64,000 bases of DNA from Harmonia axyridis. Taxonomy: Eukaryota; Arthropoda; Insecta; Coleoptera; Coccinellidae. The stretch spans positions 75,924,798-75,988,797 of the forward strand of contig NC_059501.1 in the NCBI RefSeq assembly GCF_914767665.1, in the 5' to 3' direction. The position numbers and the translations under genes were made by a program. Below the pieces are notes generated by a model. It was not told where the DNA came from and did not search any database. It was given only the letters and a program-made list of their open reading frames with translations. Position 1 is the first letter of the stretch; every line of letters starts with the position of its first letter. Positions 35,370 through 47,090 of this stretch are shown in pieces.

Positions 35370-35520
35370 ATGACTGACAGTGAAAGTCGTCAGAGATAAG
35401 TCACCAGCCACCAAAAGAGTGTGGGATGTCCAAGAAAGATATGGAACAATGATTTATAATAGAGGAGATTACATTGAAGAAAAATAGGTAAAGAGCCCAA
35501 AATAAAGAAGAAGGAGAGGA

Positions 35521-36177
35521 AGAAGAAGATTATTTTGAAACTCCACATTTCATCGAAATGAAATTATGGATTTTGATGCACAATATAAAATATTAAGCTC
35601 ATACAAACTTTTAGACTGATAGCGAAACCATAAAATCGACTAAATTGAAATTTTGGGTCTACGGAAATTTCAAATACTTATTGATCTACCCTTCTGTACT
35701 CAAACGAATTCGAATTTCGAGTAGAGTTTCATCAGATTAACAATATCATTGAAATCATTCTCAAACGAATCGAAACCATTCGCAAATGCACTATTAATAA
35801 TTAATTCATCCAATCCAAATTACACCTATTAAATCTTCTCCTGGTGGACTTTGTGTGAAAAACGAACTGAAAAGAGAAACAAAACATTCTGAAGTAGATA
35901 TTCACAACATTTGCAACATGTCTGAAATGAAAAGGTTATTTAATAGAAGGATTCTTCAGATCAATTAGATCACCTAAAGCCTTTCGTGTCTGGAGGAACA
36001 TACAATTGTTAATATCAATAAACTGCAGGATCTAGAATCCCTCGTGCTTGCAGTATAATAGAGGTTCGAGGGGTTAACTATGTATAACATCATTACCCGA
36101 TGGCATTCCGGGATCTGATTGTCTCCCTTGGGCAAATTGTGTAGGGAATCTGTGACTGATAACTGCTCTCAACATTT
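35521..36177. other. no recognisable gene
   Basis: AT-rich single-copy sequence following a purine-rich GAAGAAGGAGAGG run at the end of the RTE relic. Confidence 0.4.
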
Positions 36178-36365
36178 CTATTTTAGGTGATGAGAAATCT
36201 CCGACCAAAAAAATACAAATAATCTATAAATAACCTTCAAAATTCTCTTTTGTACTATTTCCAGCTTCTTCAGGTGAACTGCTGCAACTTCTTCCATACG
36301 AGAAAACCATATCATAACAGGGATTGCACCAGTGATAAAAAAAATATTCTGAGATATCACAAGTT
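36178..36365 (-). pseudogene. jockey/CR1-like RT C-terminal fragment
   Basis: The minus-strand frame gives IPVMIWFSRMEEVAAV, then 'HLKKLEIVQKRILKVIYR', matching the thumb region that follows the palm in jockey/CR1 LINEs (usual YGI..WG......L...QKRALR.I). Only ~60 residues are intact and nothing else of the element was identified. Confidence 0.5.
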
Positions 36366-36647
36366 ACAAAACTCCCTCCTATGCTTGAACAAGCCTAGTG
36401 CTGACCCTATCCCAAATGAGAGGACTCTATTTGATACCAATATAAGCTAAAAACAGGCAATGTGATGTTCTTTGAAATCATCGGTTTTTTGAACCTGTGA
36501 AGTGGGTAAGGTTCTCCTCTAAGAATGTGCTCAAAATTAGGAAATGGGAGACGTTTAGGGCGAATAAAATCCCACACTTTTCTAGAGCAGGGAGTATTGC
36601 ACCTTCAGGGTTCAAAAGATTTTTAGAAATGTTTTGGAGATTTAAAG

Positions 36648-37571
36648 GGTGTTTGTTTTCGAGGTATATAATTTTAAGATGGCATTACTGTTCAAGATGG
36701 CGACCGATTTAACAGCTGTTAAATGATTTATTCTCAGTTTGGTTTGGCAATTCATCACGAGTAGACTCACGCCTGAACAACGCTTGCAAAAAGTGCAATT
36801 TTATTTCGAAAATAATGGTTCTGTGCGGAATACGTATCGCGCACGACGTCCATTAGCGATGAAGCGCACATCTGGTTGAATGGCTACGTCAACAAACAAA
36901 ACTGCCGCATTTGGAGTGAAGCTAATACTCGAGTGTATATCGAAACACCGTTACATCCAGAAAAACTGACTGTTTCTAGCTCTTTATGGGCTGGTGGAAT
37001 CATTGGTCCGCACCTTCTTCAAAAACGATGATGGCCTGAACGTTATAGTCAATGATGATCGGTATAGAGCTATGATTACTGACTTTTTCATTTCTGAATT
37101 GAACAACCATGATGTCCAGGAGCTGTGGTTCCAACAAGACGGCGCAACATGTTACACAGCTCGTACCACAATCGATTTATTGAAAGAAACGTTTGGTGAC
37201 CGCCTAATTTCACGTTTAGGACCTGTGAATTGGCCTCCAAGATCTTGTGATTTCACACCGCTAGACTACTTTCTGTGGGGCTATGTTAATTCATTGGTCT
37301 ATGCAGATAACCCACAAACCCTTGACCATTTGGAAGACAACATTCGCCGTGTTATTGCCGATATACGGCCACAAATGTTGGAAAAAATCATCGAAAATTG
37401 GACGTCCAGATTGGACTACATCCGAGCCAGCCGTGGCGGTCATATGCCAGAAATCATATTCAAAATGTAATGCCACAAGATAATCTTGCGGATAAATAAA
37501 ATTCATGTCAATCGAAAAATCCATCGTTGTTTTATTGCAATTTAAAGTTCTATAGCTCTAAAAAAAACACA
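36648..37571 (+). mobile_element. DD41D (rosa-type) Tc1/mariner element, internally deleted
   Basis: The ends GGTGTTTGTTTTCGAGGTAT and the complement near 37543-37571 form ~29-bp inverted repeats. The transposase starts near 36768 with LTPEQRLQKVQFYFENNG (HTH), then jumps to SDEAHIWLNGYVNKQNC (first Asp), so most of the DNA-binding domain is deleted. After a frameshift near 36990 a 158-codon frame (36994-37470) carries WFQQDGAT (second Asp) and CDFTPLDYFLWGYV (third Asp). Counting in this frame, 41 residues separate the second and third Asp, the DD41D spacing of rosa-type elements. The C-terminus SRGGHMPEIIF is intact. Catalytic residues survive but the protein cannot be made whole. Confidence 0.85.
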
Positions 37572-37723
37572 TGTAATCGATTACCTCTTAAGGAGTAGCA
37601 ACTCGAGTTATCTTTTCCTTAAGCTATAATCTACGAATAATATCGATTGCGGAGAGAGCCTGAGTTTATTTGCAGAAGCCGCAAAACGACATGATGGTTC
37701 AATCCGATATAGCTTGAACTATC

Positions 37724-37963
37724 TCACTTTACATAAGGTCTAGCATTAACTTTGATGAAAGAGAATTGGGGGGTATGAAGTTGAGGTACAACATGAGTAT
37801 CCACTACCTCAGGCATACAACGCTTAGCGGTCATATTACCTCTTCTGGATAAGGAAAGAGACCTGCTCCCCCATAAACAATAGCCCTTCCATATCATAAC
37901 TACAAGGCTGAGGCGAACATGCCTTCGCACAGAAAATTGGAGATTACCGACGTCTTTCAGCAC
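37724..37963 (-). pseudogene. Tc1-like transposase fragment
   Basis: The minus-strand 79-codon frame has 'VVMIWKGYCLW' (usual VMVWGGIS), RRGNMTAKRCMPEVVDTHVVPQL (usual .GN.TA.RY..E....HVVP) and FIKVNARPYV in place of the catalytic QDNARPH block, so the second Asp is replaced. The HTH part and terminal Glu block are missing. It lies ~150 bp past the DD41D element but belongs to a different family. Confidence 0.6.
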
Positions 37964-37989
37964 GTCGTTTTTTCACTCTGGCCCCACCA

Positions 37990-40900
37990 TCATTCATTCC
38001 CAAAAATAATAAAGAATCGTGACTAAAGGGAACTGAATTTCATTTGTGCTTCAGGTTTTTCTGCATGAGCAAATCTGAAATGGAAAATAATGATATTAAT
38101 CGAAGAACCTCAGCTCTATATTTGTGATTAAAAATGTTGAGGATCAACAGTGGGTTTGGTGTTCGGTAGGATAAAGATCACGTGAAGAAAGAGGATATCT
38201 GTTTGAGTTGAGAAATGACATTTTAAGAAGACTCTCGTTTTCAAGATACAGAAAATTTGAGAAAATTTCAAACGGCTTTAATTTTCGAGATAGTCGAGCA
38301 ATCGTGAGTTTTCGACTCAAGACATAAGAGTCGGGTTTGTGACTGAAAATTCTAGGTCTATAACCAAGAATATAATTTTATCTGAAAGCAATCAAAAACA
38401 ACTAACTGTTTTTCTGTTCAAAAATATTCTGATGTAGATATCGAAAGAGCAGAAAATATACTTCCATCCATCCAATAGATGTATCAATTTTCATCGTTGT
38501 TCGGACCACATGACTATCAGTTCAGTTCAAGTGTGTAACTTAGTTTGATCTCTTAAGTCTTAGTGCCTGTAATTATGAAATGTTGAACCGAAGATGTTTT
38601 CACGTTTGGTTTAAAATTTTATAAGAATTTGTGTTCAAATTCAATTCTGTTCGTACGGTGAAATAGCATCGATAGAAAGGTTTATCAAAATGTACTCATC
38701 ATTTTTTTTTGAGAGTAAGCAGCATTCTGTTTCTTGTCCTGAATATTTGAATTAAACATAACACAAAATGACCGTATAAGATTCTTAACAAAATAATGAT
38801 GTAAAAAAGTCAAAATGAAACATTTGAGGACTTTTTCAAAATGAAATTCGAGTCCATTTACGCTCTAAGGATATCTGCAAAATGTGGATTGCAGCTCCTA
38901 TAGATTGGTTGAACTCCCTGGACTAATTGAAAATTGATTATTCTGTGCATGTCTCGTTCATTCCTGACATAAATTGCTGTATTTTATTGATTAGTACCTA
39001 ATCATTGACTTTAAATGAGCCTACAGAAAATAGTCAAGTAGTGTTAGGAACGGAGATCGAGGTGGCAAGTCATTGCTTCACCTCTTCAAAACCATCTATC
39101 AGGTTTAGAATATGCGCTATCCAAATAATTTGTTACTTATAATGAGAAATAAGGTGATGCGCTATTAAATTGGAAAATTACTTTTATCGAGAGATATCGC
39201 CTAGAAAGCGAGAAAAATATTCCTAATTAAATCATAGTAGATCTTTCCATTAGGTATTTCTTTGAAATTGTGAAAATAAAATCATTATCATTATTATTAT
39301 TAATTGATCGTTACATATTGCGAACGACACATCCACAATATGATAGTTTTTCTATTGAAGCAGATGAATTTTTGCTGTTGTCAGGGATGCCTATTTCTGG
39401 TATTATTCATTTCATCTAACTGAAATTTGAAAATGACAGGTATTAAGACTGAATGAGAATCTGGAATAGGAATATCCTATTTTCTATGATTCTTATGATG
39501 TGTGATCAGCTTGAAATGTTGCACTAACCTAGGAATTGCTATTTCATCAGCCACTCATCCCCTCAGCTCTGTTGTTCATGTGATAATGGAAATATTGATT
39601 TTTTATATATTTCTCTTTAATTTGATTTGCTTCTAGTTGAGCGATCAACAATGCTTGGAATTGCCATTCTACATCCAATTGCAATTCTACATCCAACCAA
39701 AGGATGATGCTGGATAAATTAATATTTCGGGGAGATGTGAATGACTTCTTGCTAGACATATATCTAAACTCTGCTGCCTAGATTCAATTCATTCACTCTC
39801 CATGCAGACCCAAAAAAATTGTTTTCGGGGACGAGCAACTGCTCTCAAATCCAATCCAAATTTTATTTTAGCTAGTCTTCACTTCGATACATATTTTATT
39901 GCATATGTTGGTAAGAAATAAAGGACACTTTAGGCATCATATATCATATTATTATCTGTTCGTAGACTAGCGCTCAAAAACACAACACTTCTCTTCCTAG
40001 ACCAACATTGTGATAAGAACGATTCACAATCGTTGTCGTCATCTAAGTGATTTCCTACTATGCGTCCATGTTCCAGAATGTTTGCAGCAGTTTTTGCCGA
40101 AGATGCAACTAATACATCTTGCTGAATTGTTCCTTGTGAAACTAATTAGGAAACGAAGAAACACAACCACTATATCGAGGAGAGTTCTCGGTTGAATTGT
40201 AAACTGCAATATGTAAAAACCAAATGTAACTGAATATACGAAATACGAAGACAGAACACTCACAGTAAATGTCGAATAGTTTGAGTGCTACGTGAACTAA
40301 CTGCTACCAATTGTGAAATATCGATTCCGATTCTTTGAAAGGAAATAAAACTTCCATTTCAAAGTAACCAAACCTGCGCTATACTGTATCTATAACAATC
40401 TTGTAAGGAAACTCATGAAGTGAAACTTGAACATGATGAGAAAAGTTCAAGACATAAGGATAGACGGTGAGTGGTGAAGATCCCCAATAGAAGAACAATC
40501 CGGAAGTTCCCTTAACTTTTGGATGAAGTTCTGGAGAACTAAAGATAGCAATTACTCAGATTATGATACAAGCCCCGGTACAAAGAAGTTTCTACTTAAC
40601 TTATACGGTTGAGTTTGATGTTCTATGCACTTATATGTGCTGTTAACTGCCATTACTCGCTTCTGATACATTTTCTATGCTGTCGGGGAAATTTTGATAT
40701 TAAATAGTTGAGAACAATGTCACACATCACTAATTTGATTCAGTTTTCAAATGAATACTTCAAAATCCGGTAGGGACTGCGGGAAAGTTAGGTTATGATT
40801 ATTATTGTCGGGATTATGTGTAAAAATGAAGAAAAGATAAGCGTTAAGAGTGAGCAAGTTGAAATAATTTGTTAGAAATCAAGAACGGTAAGTATGTTTT

Positions 40901-41214
40901 AACGATTGGAAAAATCGTTTCGAAGGAGGAACGACTAACGATTTCAATTATTGTTTGCGATCCAAATTTTTTTGAAGATATTGATGTGTCTCTAATCCTA
41001 CTGAATTCTATATTCATTGTTCAACTGCTTTTAGCAATAAATAGTATGTATTAACAAACAACGTGGGTTATAATAACTCACTGCTATAACTCACTATAAA
41101 TAATAAATCGGAAAAGATGGCTCTGTGCTTCTATACTTCTGTGCTTCTTTTCGGTTGGCCGAAAAGAAACATTCCATTAATGTTATTGAGGGGAGGAATG
41201 TCACTTCGGTAATT
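37990..41214. other. gene-poor AT-rich stretch
   Basis: No gene, RNA or long repeat recognised. Small items: a dispersed-repeat word at 39470-39545, a duplicated ATTCTACATCCAA (39665-39700), and a CTTTTCGG/CCGAAAAG hairpin near 41147. Confidence 0.4.
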
Positions 41215-42215
41215 TTGACGCTTGATGTTTTCTGAAATAACTGCTGAAATAGACTAGAGCGTTCAGAGCATCGTCAGCTATTCCTCGACCACGTTCAAAG
41301 CCACCTTTTGGCTGTTGTTGTCGACGGAGCAGAGCCTGAATAACTTTTATCAAGCAAGCGTTCCTTGATGCACACTATTTTAACCCTAGAATGGTACTAT
41401 GGTGTCGCGGGTGACACCGCCAGTTTTCAATCCTGCGTCCCTGTACCTATCAGGCGGGTAATGCGTCGTTGAACTTGGTGGTTTGAAGTTATTATTGTTT
41501 GTTGATTCCGCTCGTAGAGACACTTGTGTCATCCGCGACACCAATATATTGTTTGCGTATTTTTTAATTTCATTTGAAATGCATCTTCAAGCAAAAATTT
41601 GAGTCGAGCCGAATTAGAAGAAATTATAAGAATTATAAGAAGAAGATTTAAACTTGGCAAGAATAGTTTCAAGTGGTATGAACAAAGATTTTGAAAAGGC
41701 TCCTAGAAGGAAATTTCTTAAAAGCTTGGCTCGTCAGTTGGTCACCTCCACATGAGAAATAGACTAAAACAACCAACATTATCCAGACGTCTACGGTTTT
41801 CAATCCTGGATGTTCTGGGAGAAAAAGAAGAGTTTTCAGTTCCTGACCAAAGAAACATTCTAGCTACTCAGAAAAGATGCATGATTTGTCCCAGAAGTGC
41901 CAACCGAAAAGGTCGAGACAGATGTATTCGATGTAAGAGCAATATTTGTGCTGAACACAAAAAAACCAATTTGTCCCCCATGCAGCTTGGATATTTGAAT
42001 TATTTCATTCAATTATGTTTGTAACGATGCTATTTAAGAATTTGTAACAAACCATTCGAACATAAAGTGTGTGTATTTGTTCTTTTCTTTCGGTGTCACA
42101 TACGACACCACTATACCAAGCATGTCCAAAAAAATAAGCATACCATTCTATGGTTAAACATCAATAAAGAGTGTTTTATCAATACACGAAACTACAAATG
42201 TAGCGTCACTTAGGT
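41215..42215 (-). pseudogene. mariner N-terminal fragment interrupted by piggyBac
   Basis: Reading the minus strand from 42215, VLIKHSLLM reaches the TTAA at 42154-42157. It continues without loss at 41383 as FKIVCIKERLLDKSYSG, then SAPSTTTAKRWL and a decayed linker to about 41215. The two halves rejoin in one frame once the piggyBac element and one TTAA are set aside. The homology covers the first HTH of a mariner transposase; the catalytic domain is not present. Confidence 0.7.
41384..42153 (+). mobile_element. piggyBac deletion derivative with TTAA target sites
   Basis: The 770-bp element has ends CCCTAGAATGGTA and TACCATTCTATGG, inverted with one mismatch, flanked by TTAA on both sides (41380-41383, 42154-42157), the piggyBac signature. 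Subterminal GGTGTCGC.GGTGACACC and GGTGTCACATACGACACC palindromes lie at the two ends. Inside, 41752-42020 encodes the transposase C-terminus: MRNRLKQPTLSRRL, DVLGEKEEFSVPDQR, then the cysteine-rich zinc domain RCMICPRS...DRCIRCKSNICAEH. A late frameshift displaces the final CPPC. The N-terminus is a decayed start at about 41579 and the catalytic DDD core is deleted. Confidence 0.9.
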
Positions 42216-43425
42216 AACTTTCAATATCTTCGAAACTCTATGTTCCAGAAATGTTGACATGTTTCAAAGCTTGGTAGAAAAAAGTGATATGACACTGACA
42301 TAGTCATCTGTACGCGAACCCGGTACTTTTTAGGCAACGTGGTATATCCCATTTATTCCCTCAGAACCCCCGTACTCCTGTCCCTAATCCATAGAAATCA
42401 TCAGATATAAACCGTGTGGGCGTGATCACTTACGAAACGTCACTTCTGACAAGGGAACTAATCATAAACGAATGAATATTGATCAGAGGACTTATCGTCT
42501 CTGTTGGATAAGCGTGGGGGGTGAGATCAGTTTAATTTGTCGCAAGTCGGCTGGGCTTCATACATCCCTCCTTGTAGGTCGACATGGAACATTAATCTGA
42601 TCAAAGTTTCAATCGGCGCGCTATCGGTCCTAGCAGGCATCTCTCTGATCCGTATTTCTTGTTGATTTGTTGATGGGGTTGCGGAATTAGTGTGGAGCGG
42701 GGAGCCAACGCTGATGGAACGGTTTAACCTTGTCGATTATCGCAGTAAGAAAATGAAATATTAATGTGTAAGCGACAGGATTTACGATCGGAGCGCCGTC
42801 TGCGGTCGATAACGCAACGGTTTGAGGATGTTAGGTTATTGTTCGTTTGTGTTAGGTATTTTTAGATTGTGTTCACTTTGGGTTGGATAACTGATAATGT
42901 TGTTGGTAATTAGGGCTCAACTTTGGAATGTTTATTTCTTTTTATAAACTATGCATCTCTTACTTTTTTATTTTAGACTATTTTGTGCAACTTTGAGTTA
43001 GTTTTCGTATCTCTGTTTATATGTGTGTCCTTCAATCCTTGTTACTCTTTTGAATTCACTCGATTTAAGGGTGACAAGATCGAAAACAAAGAATTGTACT
43101 CTCTTTCAAGGAGCAATAATTTTTTATACCAGCATCATGTGTTGAATAATATGAATATCAGTTCGAAATAATATTCCTATCTTTTTTTTAACAAGCTTTT
43201 TTTTTCACATCATATTACATTTAGCGAAAGTTCGAACGGTGGAAGTAGAAATCCGAGTATAAAATTATTTAATCCGAGATAAACTGATTATGACTATCCA
43301 ATTATCCGAGTAATGAGTTTTTTAGATTGAATCCTTGCGATAGGTCGTAGTTTTCTTTCTGGAAAATTTGATCCTTTGGTTTTCCAATAAATCTTTGGAC
43401 AGAGTAGGCTGTATAGATGCATATA
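42216..43425. other. no gene; balanced-composition island
   Basis: 42340-42850 is single-copy, higher-GC sequence with no long open frame or repeat match, standing out from AT-rich flanks. It could be regulatory. The rest is featureless. Confidence 0.4.
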
Positions 43426-43790
43426 CCGGGTGCTAAAGAACAAAGTCTCAATATTTTAGGAGCTAATTTCAGACAACAAAATAAGAAAAAAAGTTTCATT
43501 TAAACATGATTTCGAAAATGAGCCGTTTTGGAGATATGATTATCGGGTTTCAATATATAACTACTAGCCCAATCAAATACGATAAATTACAGAAGATATT
43601 CGATTTATTTTTGACGTCTAGTGTTTTGCTAAAGATGATTCATATGACCACCATTTTAGTTTATATTTCGAAAACCGAAAATCATATCTCCAAAACGGCT
43701 CATTTACGGACCTATGTTTATATGAACCTCTTTTCTTTCCAAGATAATGTTACTTGGTATTTGATCTTTGCATTCTACAAGTAAAAGGTT
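43426..43790. repeat. inverted-repeat element with ATGAGCCGTTTTGGAGATAT arms
   Basis: ATGAGCCGTTTTGGAGATAT (43518) is inverted at 43680-43699. Looser pairing extends outward on both sides (AAAGTTTCATTTAAACAT versus its complement near 43712-43735). MITE-like; the short frames it contains are incidental. Confidence 0.55.
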
Positions 43791-44149
43791 TTGCAATGGG
43801 AGGTTTCCACTATCTGGGCAGCTGCCACTTTTGCAGATCCTATAGTTTCTCAGAAAATCCTTGATTCTCCGATACTTATCGAATGAATCCAGCGTCCAGT
43901 TGCAATCTACTACCTAAAAAATCCTGAAGATGCTCACTGCACAAGTGAAACTTCATGTGAAAAACCAACTGGACTACGTCCGAAGAGCTCTGAATTTTCC
44001 AGTTTTGTCTCTTTGATTTTAGTTTGTATTCTATGACGAATCCAAAAACGAACTGAAATAAAAACCCAAATGAATTGATCGTGACAATCAACACAATAAA
44101 AGTTTCGCGAAACTTGGAGCTAGTCTTATGGGAAATCGGTTTGTTTGTC

Positions 44150-44320
44150 TCTCATCAACTGCTCACCTTGATGAACCATGGACTTAAGTGCCTAATTCAT
44201 CGACAACAAACAGGAAACTCTTTGGCTACGTGACAGCTACCTATCACGATAGAACAACATAACCTTGATACATTTCCACTTCTAGAATTACAATCAGAAA
44301 ACCGCCAATATATTTTATTT
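44150..44320. repeat. direct repeat, left copy (with 45775-45935)
   Basis: TTCACCTTGATGAAC-like, AACAGGAAACTC, GGCTACGTGACAG and AATCAGAAA blocks occur in the same order at 45775-45935, roughly three quarters identical by eye. The two copies flank the LINE relic at 44640-45560. Confidence 0.6.
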
Positions 44321-44639
44321 GAAATATAATATGAACTGAATTAAGGAAACAGTGATGACCATGTTATAGCTCCAGTGAATTCATTATTTTCGCGGTTTCA
44401 ATGAAATTGAATAAACAGTTTCAAATTATTTTCAAAGTTTCAACATAGTTATGAACTAGTTCGGAAACTAGATGATGAGGCATTTTGCTTGTAAAATCTC
44501 TTTCTTCAGAATAAAATAGTTCATCTGCTGAGTCAACATAAAGTGCAAACTCTGCTCCGCTCATAAAGATGATGTATGCTTTAATAAATTTTGAGTACAA
44601 TAATAATTTCAATAAATTACAACAAACAGTATTAAATTC

Positions 44640-45560
44640 AACAATACAAGTGCTGGGCCAACATTTAATACAACAGGGCCGCCCTGATCCGCCAAAATAG
44701 TAATATTATATGATCAAGTGCAGATATAACATAAAATGCAAACAAATTTACAGCAATGATGCATAAACCAACAATAATACACAAACAGTCTCTCTGGATG
44801 ACTTGGGTGGAAATGTTGCTTCGGAAATAAACTGTTTTGATGTAGTCTTGCCCCGTCCAATACTTCAGAGGGATATCGATTAGGTAGTTGGAGGCGGAGT
44901 CGTTTTGAAATTGGAGTGTGCCTCTTCCATAATAGGGTTGATCCATTTGTTCGGTTGACCTGTTCTTTGGTGATGCAATCAGGTCTAATGAGCCTTTTTA
45001 TTCTTCTAGTCCAGTCGTCTGTTTCATGTAGGAGATGCTGGAAGTCACCCTGTGACTACGCAACAGACCTTCAACGATTCCTCATAATTATTGGGATCTT
45101 TCTGCTGAAGGAGAACACTTCCAATCCACCCATCTTTGCTGAAGCATATACCATTGATTCTGGCAAATGTTCTAGAACATTCTTATGTTTCGGTCTACCT
45201 CTTCAAGAACCTCTCCATTGATGCATTGATTATTAGGTCCATTTCAATGATATTTAATTTTTGCTGCGGTTTCAGTAGCGCCTCCTTGATTCTCTTTAGT
45301 TGCTCTTGGAGTTTTTGAGTACTACAGTGTATAGTCCCCATGGTGGAGAACTTTTGGCCCAGATATTTTAATTCCTCCTCTTTTCCTATGGGTTCGATGT
45401 GCTGGCCTCATACATAATATAGTGTGGTGGTCACTATAAAAGTCTTTTTCTTGGAGTGTAAGTGTGAGAGTTTTTTTTAATTTTTTCACGTTGACATTCA
45501 GAGCACGGAGCAGAAATCTCATTGCATCAATACCATTAAATTCACACAACACAATATAGA
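44640..45560 (-). pseudogene. R2-like (R2/NeSL/Dong-type) LINE ORF relic
   Basis: Minus-strand frames give, in order, NGIDAMRFLLRALN; MGTIHCSTQKLQEQLKRIKE; then ALLKPQQKLNII, the LKPQQKL thumb motif of R2-type reverse transcriptases. After a frame change follow HLPESMVYASAKMGGLEVFS (usual HLP...FYA...GGLG...), and further on TGQDYIKTVYFRSN (usual region before the CCHC/endonuclease end). Every block sits in the order of R2-class LINE C-terminal halves. Frameshifts and stops are frequent. The RT catalytic YADD box and N-terminal zinc fingers are absent. An odorant-receptor reading was considered and rejected. Confidence 0.5.
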
Positions 45561-45774
45561 TTTCAACAGGTGGAGTGATTGATTGCCTTCAAAAAGTAAA
45601 CCTTTGAATTCTTGATGATGTTCAAGCATTCAACCAGTATTGAACTTGTCAGGGTTTGAATTAGGCCCCAAAATAGAGGAACATTCATGAATTTATTGAA
45701 TTTTTATGTAATTTCCATTATTTTTTTTTAGCTGAATTTTGCACAAGAAACCTCAAAATTAATCAATTATCTGT

Positions 45775-45935
45775 TGTTCACCTTGATGAACAAAAGAATT
45801 AAGTGTTCAAATTTTCAATCAACAGGAAACTCGTCGGCTACGTGACAGTCTCATCGAGATAAAACAGAAAATTTCAACCCCTAAATTTCCAATCAGAAAG
45901 CACCAACCAAATTATTCCACATAATCGAATATAAT
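45775..45935. repeat. direct repeat, right copy (with 44150-44320)
   Basis: See the left copy: same block order, including GGCTACGTGACAG and AATCAGAAA. Confidence 0.6.
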
Positions 45936-46589
45936 CCGAGTATTTATCCTCCATTGAACCATTCGCCTTGTTTCCATGGAGCATACAAGCTGATCTCGTT
46001 CGAAATATTCCCACACTGTAAGAATTGTGAATTGTCGCTCCCTCGGGAAGGCATTTAAAGCCGCTTTACCAGGCCCTCCAGGGTGTCATTTAGTGCTACA
46101 TGAGCCATCTTTTCCAGCATCCATAATTTCCGTTACAGTTTCGAAATTAACGACAGGTATTCCCTCGTTTAACCTTTCATGACTGAAATATTTCTCTTTA
46201 ACTTGTTGTGCAAACAGGCTCAACGTAATTGGACATCGTGGGGATTTGGATTGAATCTCTGCAGGACGTGAATGGGTGTCTACCTATTGAGAGGTGAGTA
46301 TTGTTCTCGCAGATGGGTTCCGCCAACATTTCAGCATGACAAAGTGAGTCAATCTTTGATTTGTTGAATGAATGAAACATTTTTACAAAGTCGAAAGTAT
46401 TTTGAATGTAGAGAGACGGTCATGAAAATGTAAGGGGATTAATGAAATTCACAGGAAATAATGATAGAATTAAGTCTTGTGTTTTGAAATTATTGAAATT
46501 TTTCCATAATAAACAAAAAATTTCGAGATGTGAATTTTGTCCTCTTTTTCTTCTTCAATGGAGTATATTTTCATCTGAATCTCTGCTAG
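45936..46589. other. no recognisable gene
   Basis: Single-copy sequence. 45960-46170 is of balanced composition. No protein signature. Confidence 0.4.
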
Positions 46590-46775
46590 CTCGAGAGATG
46601 GCGCCGCACTCTGCGCAATTCTCTTCAGAACGGCAACGCTTGGCACATAAACGCTGCGCTATTGGTGTGACTGGAGTATATGGTAGGAACGAGTGGTCAC
46701 ACTGATAAATTCAATAAGTTGCCCGAGATGAAAAACCGCAATCCCCCGAGGGGGGCGCACCATGAAATTTGTTGA
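46590..46775 (+). repeat. SINE-like dispersed repeat copy
   Basis: Begins AGAGATGGCGCCGCACTCTG and ends GATGAAAAACCGCAATCCCC, CGAGGGGGGCGCACCATGAAA. The terminal block matches 53870-54062 and, inverted, 4771-4800. A plus-strand open frame across it is incidental. Confidence 0.55.
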
Positions 46776-47090
46776 AAATGCCTCGCTAAAGAGGTGTCAA
46801 CGCCGATGACACGCTAAAAAAACCGCTCACCTACTCGCTCACGCTCTCTCTTTCGTATATATATAGCCAACATTTTTGAGGAAAATTTACTACGGTTCGC
46901 TATGAATGTGAGAAGTGATCCGGTGTCCCAAATTCGTTGACTAGTGAGGGGATCTCAAAACCCCTCTGAGCTAAAAAAAAGAAAGGCACATTTTCGGGAT
47001 CGATTTTTGAGAAAATTAATTTTATTAAAACTGCAGCCTGATAAATTTAACTGTTTTCAAGCTATAAGAGACAATTAGAAAATGGCGTGA
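46776..47090. other. no gene recognised
   Basis: Contains a TATATATATAG word at 46857 but no supported promoter or gene. Confidence 0.35.

Larger units (their letters stand above)
33205..35520 (+). pseudogene. RTE-like reverse transcriptase, split by two insertions
   Basis: Pieces of one non-LTR reverse transcriptase lie in order on the plus strand. 33205-33251 gives NYELLEKTFDRIQLNDVI (usual DLEKAFDRV...DVI). 34314-35010 resumes with HNRNVLYDEIELIENIYS, KVKSKLTEPI, the catalytic YADD (34543-34554), KLSAEKAKSSVISKEPIRC and ELKIFRKKAEKTLSDRE. 35370-35520 gives MTDSESRQ...KSVGCPRKRW, the usual C-terminus. The gaps hold a CAGGGTGTTTC element plus a solo LTR (33252-34309) and an unrecognised insert (35011-35369). 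Multiple frameshifts. Same family as 52100-52645. Confidence 0.75.

Noticed and set aside
44665..44946. Hydrophobic minus-strand frame that looked like an insect odorant receptor segment
   Set aside because: Neighbouring frames on the same strand carry the LKPQQKL and HLP...GGL blocks of R2-class LINEs in the right order, and TGQDYIKTVYFRSN fits the same protein. The hydrophobic run comes from a shifted frame.
46442..46705. 87-codon plus-strand ORF
   Set aside because: Its latter half lies within a SINE-like repeat copy, and nothing in it is recognisable.
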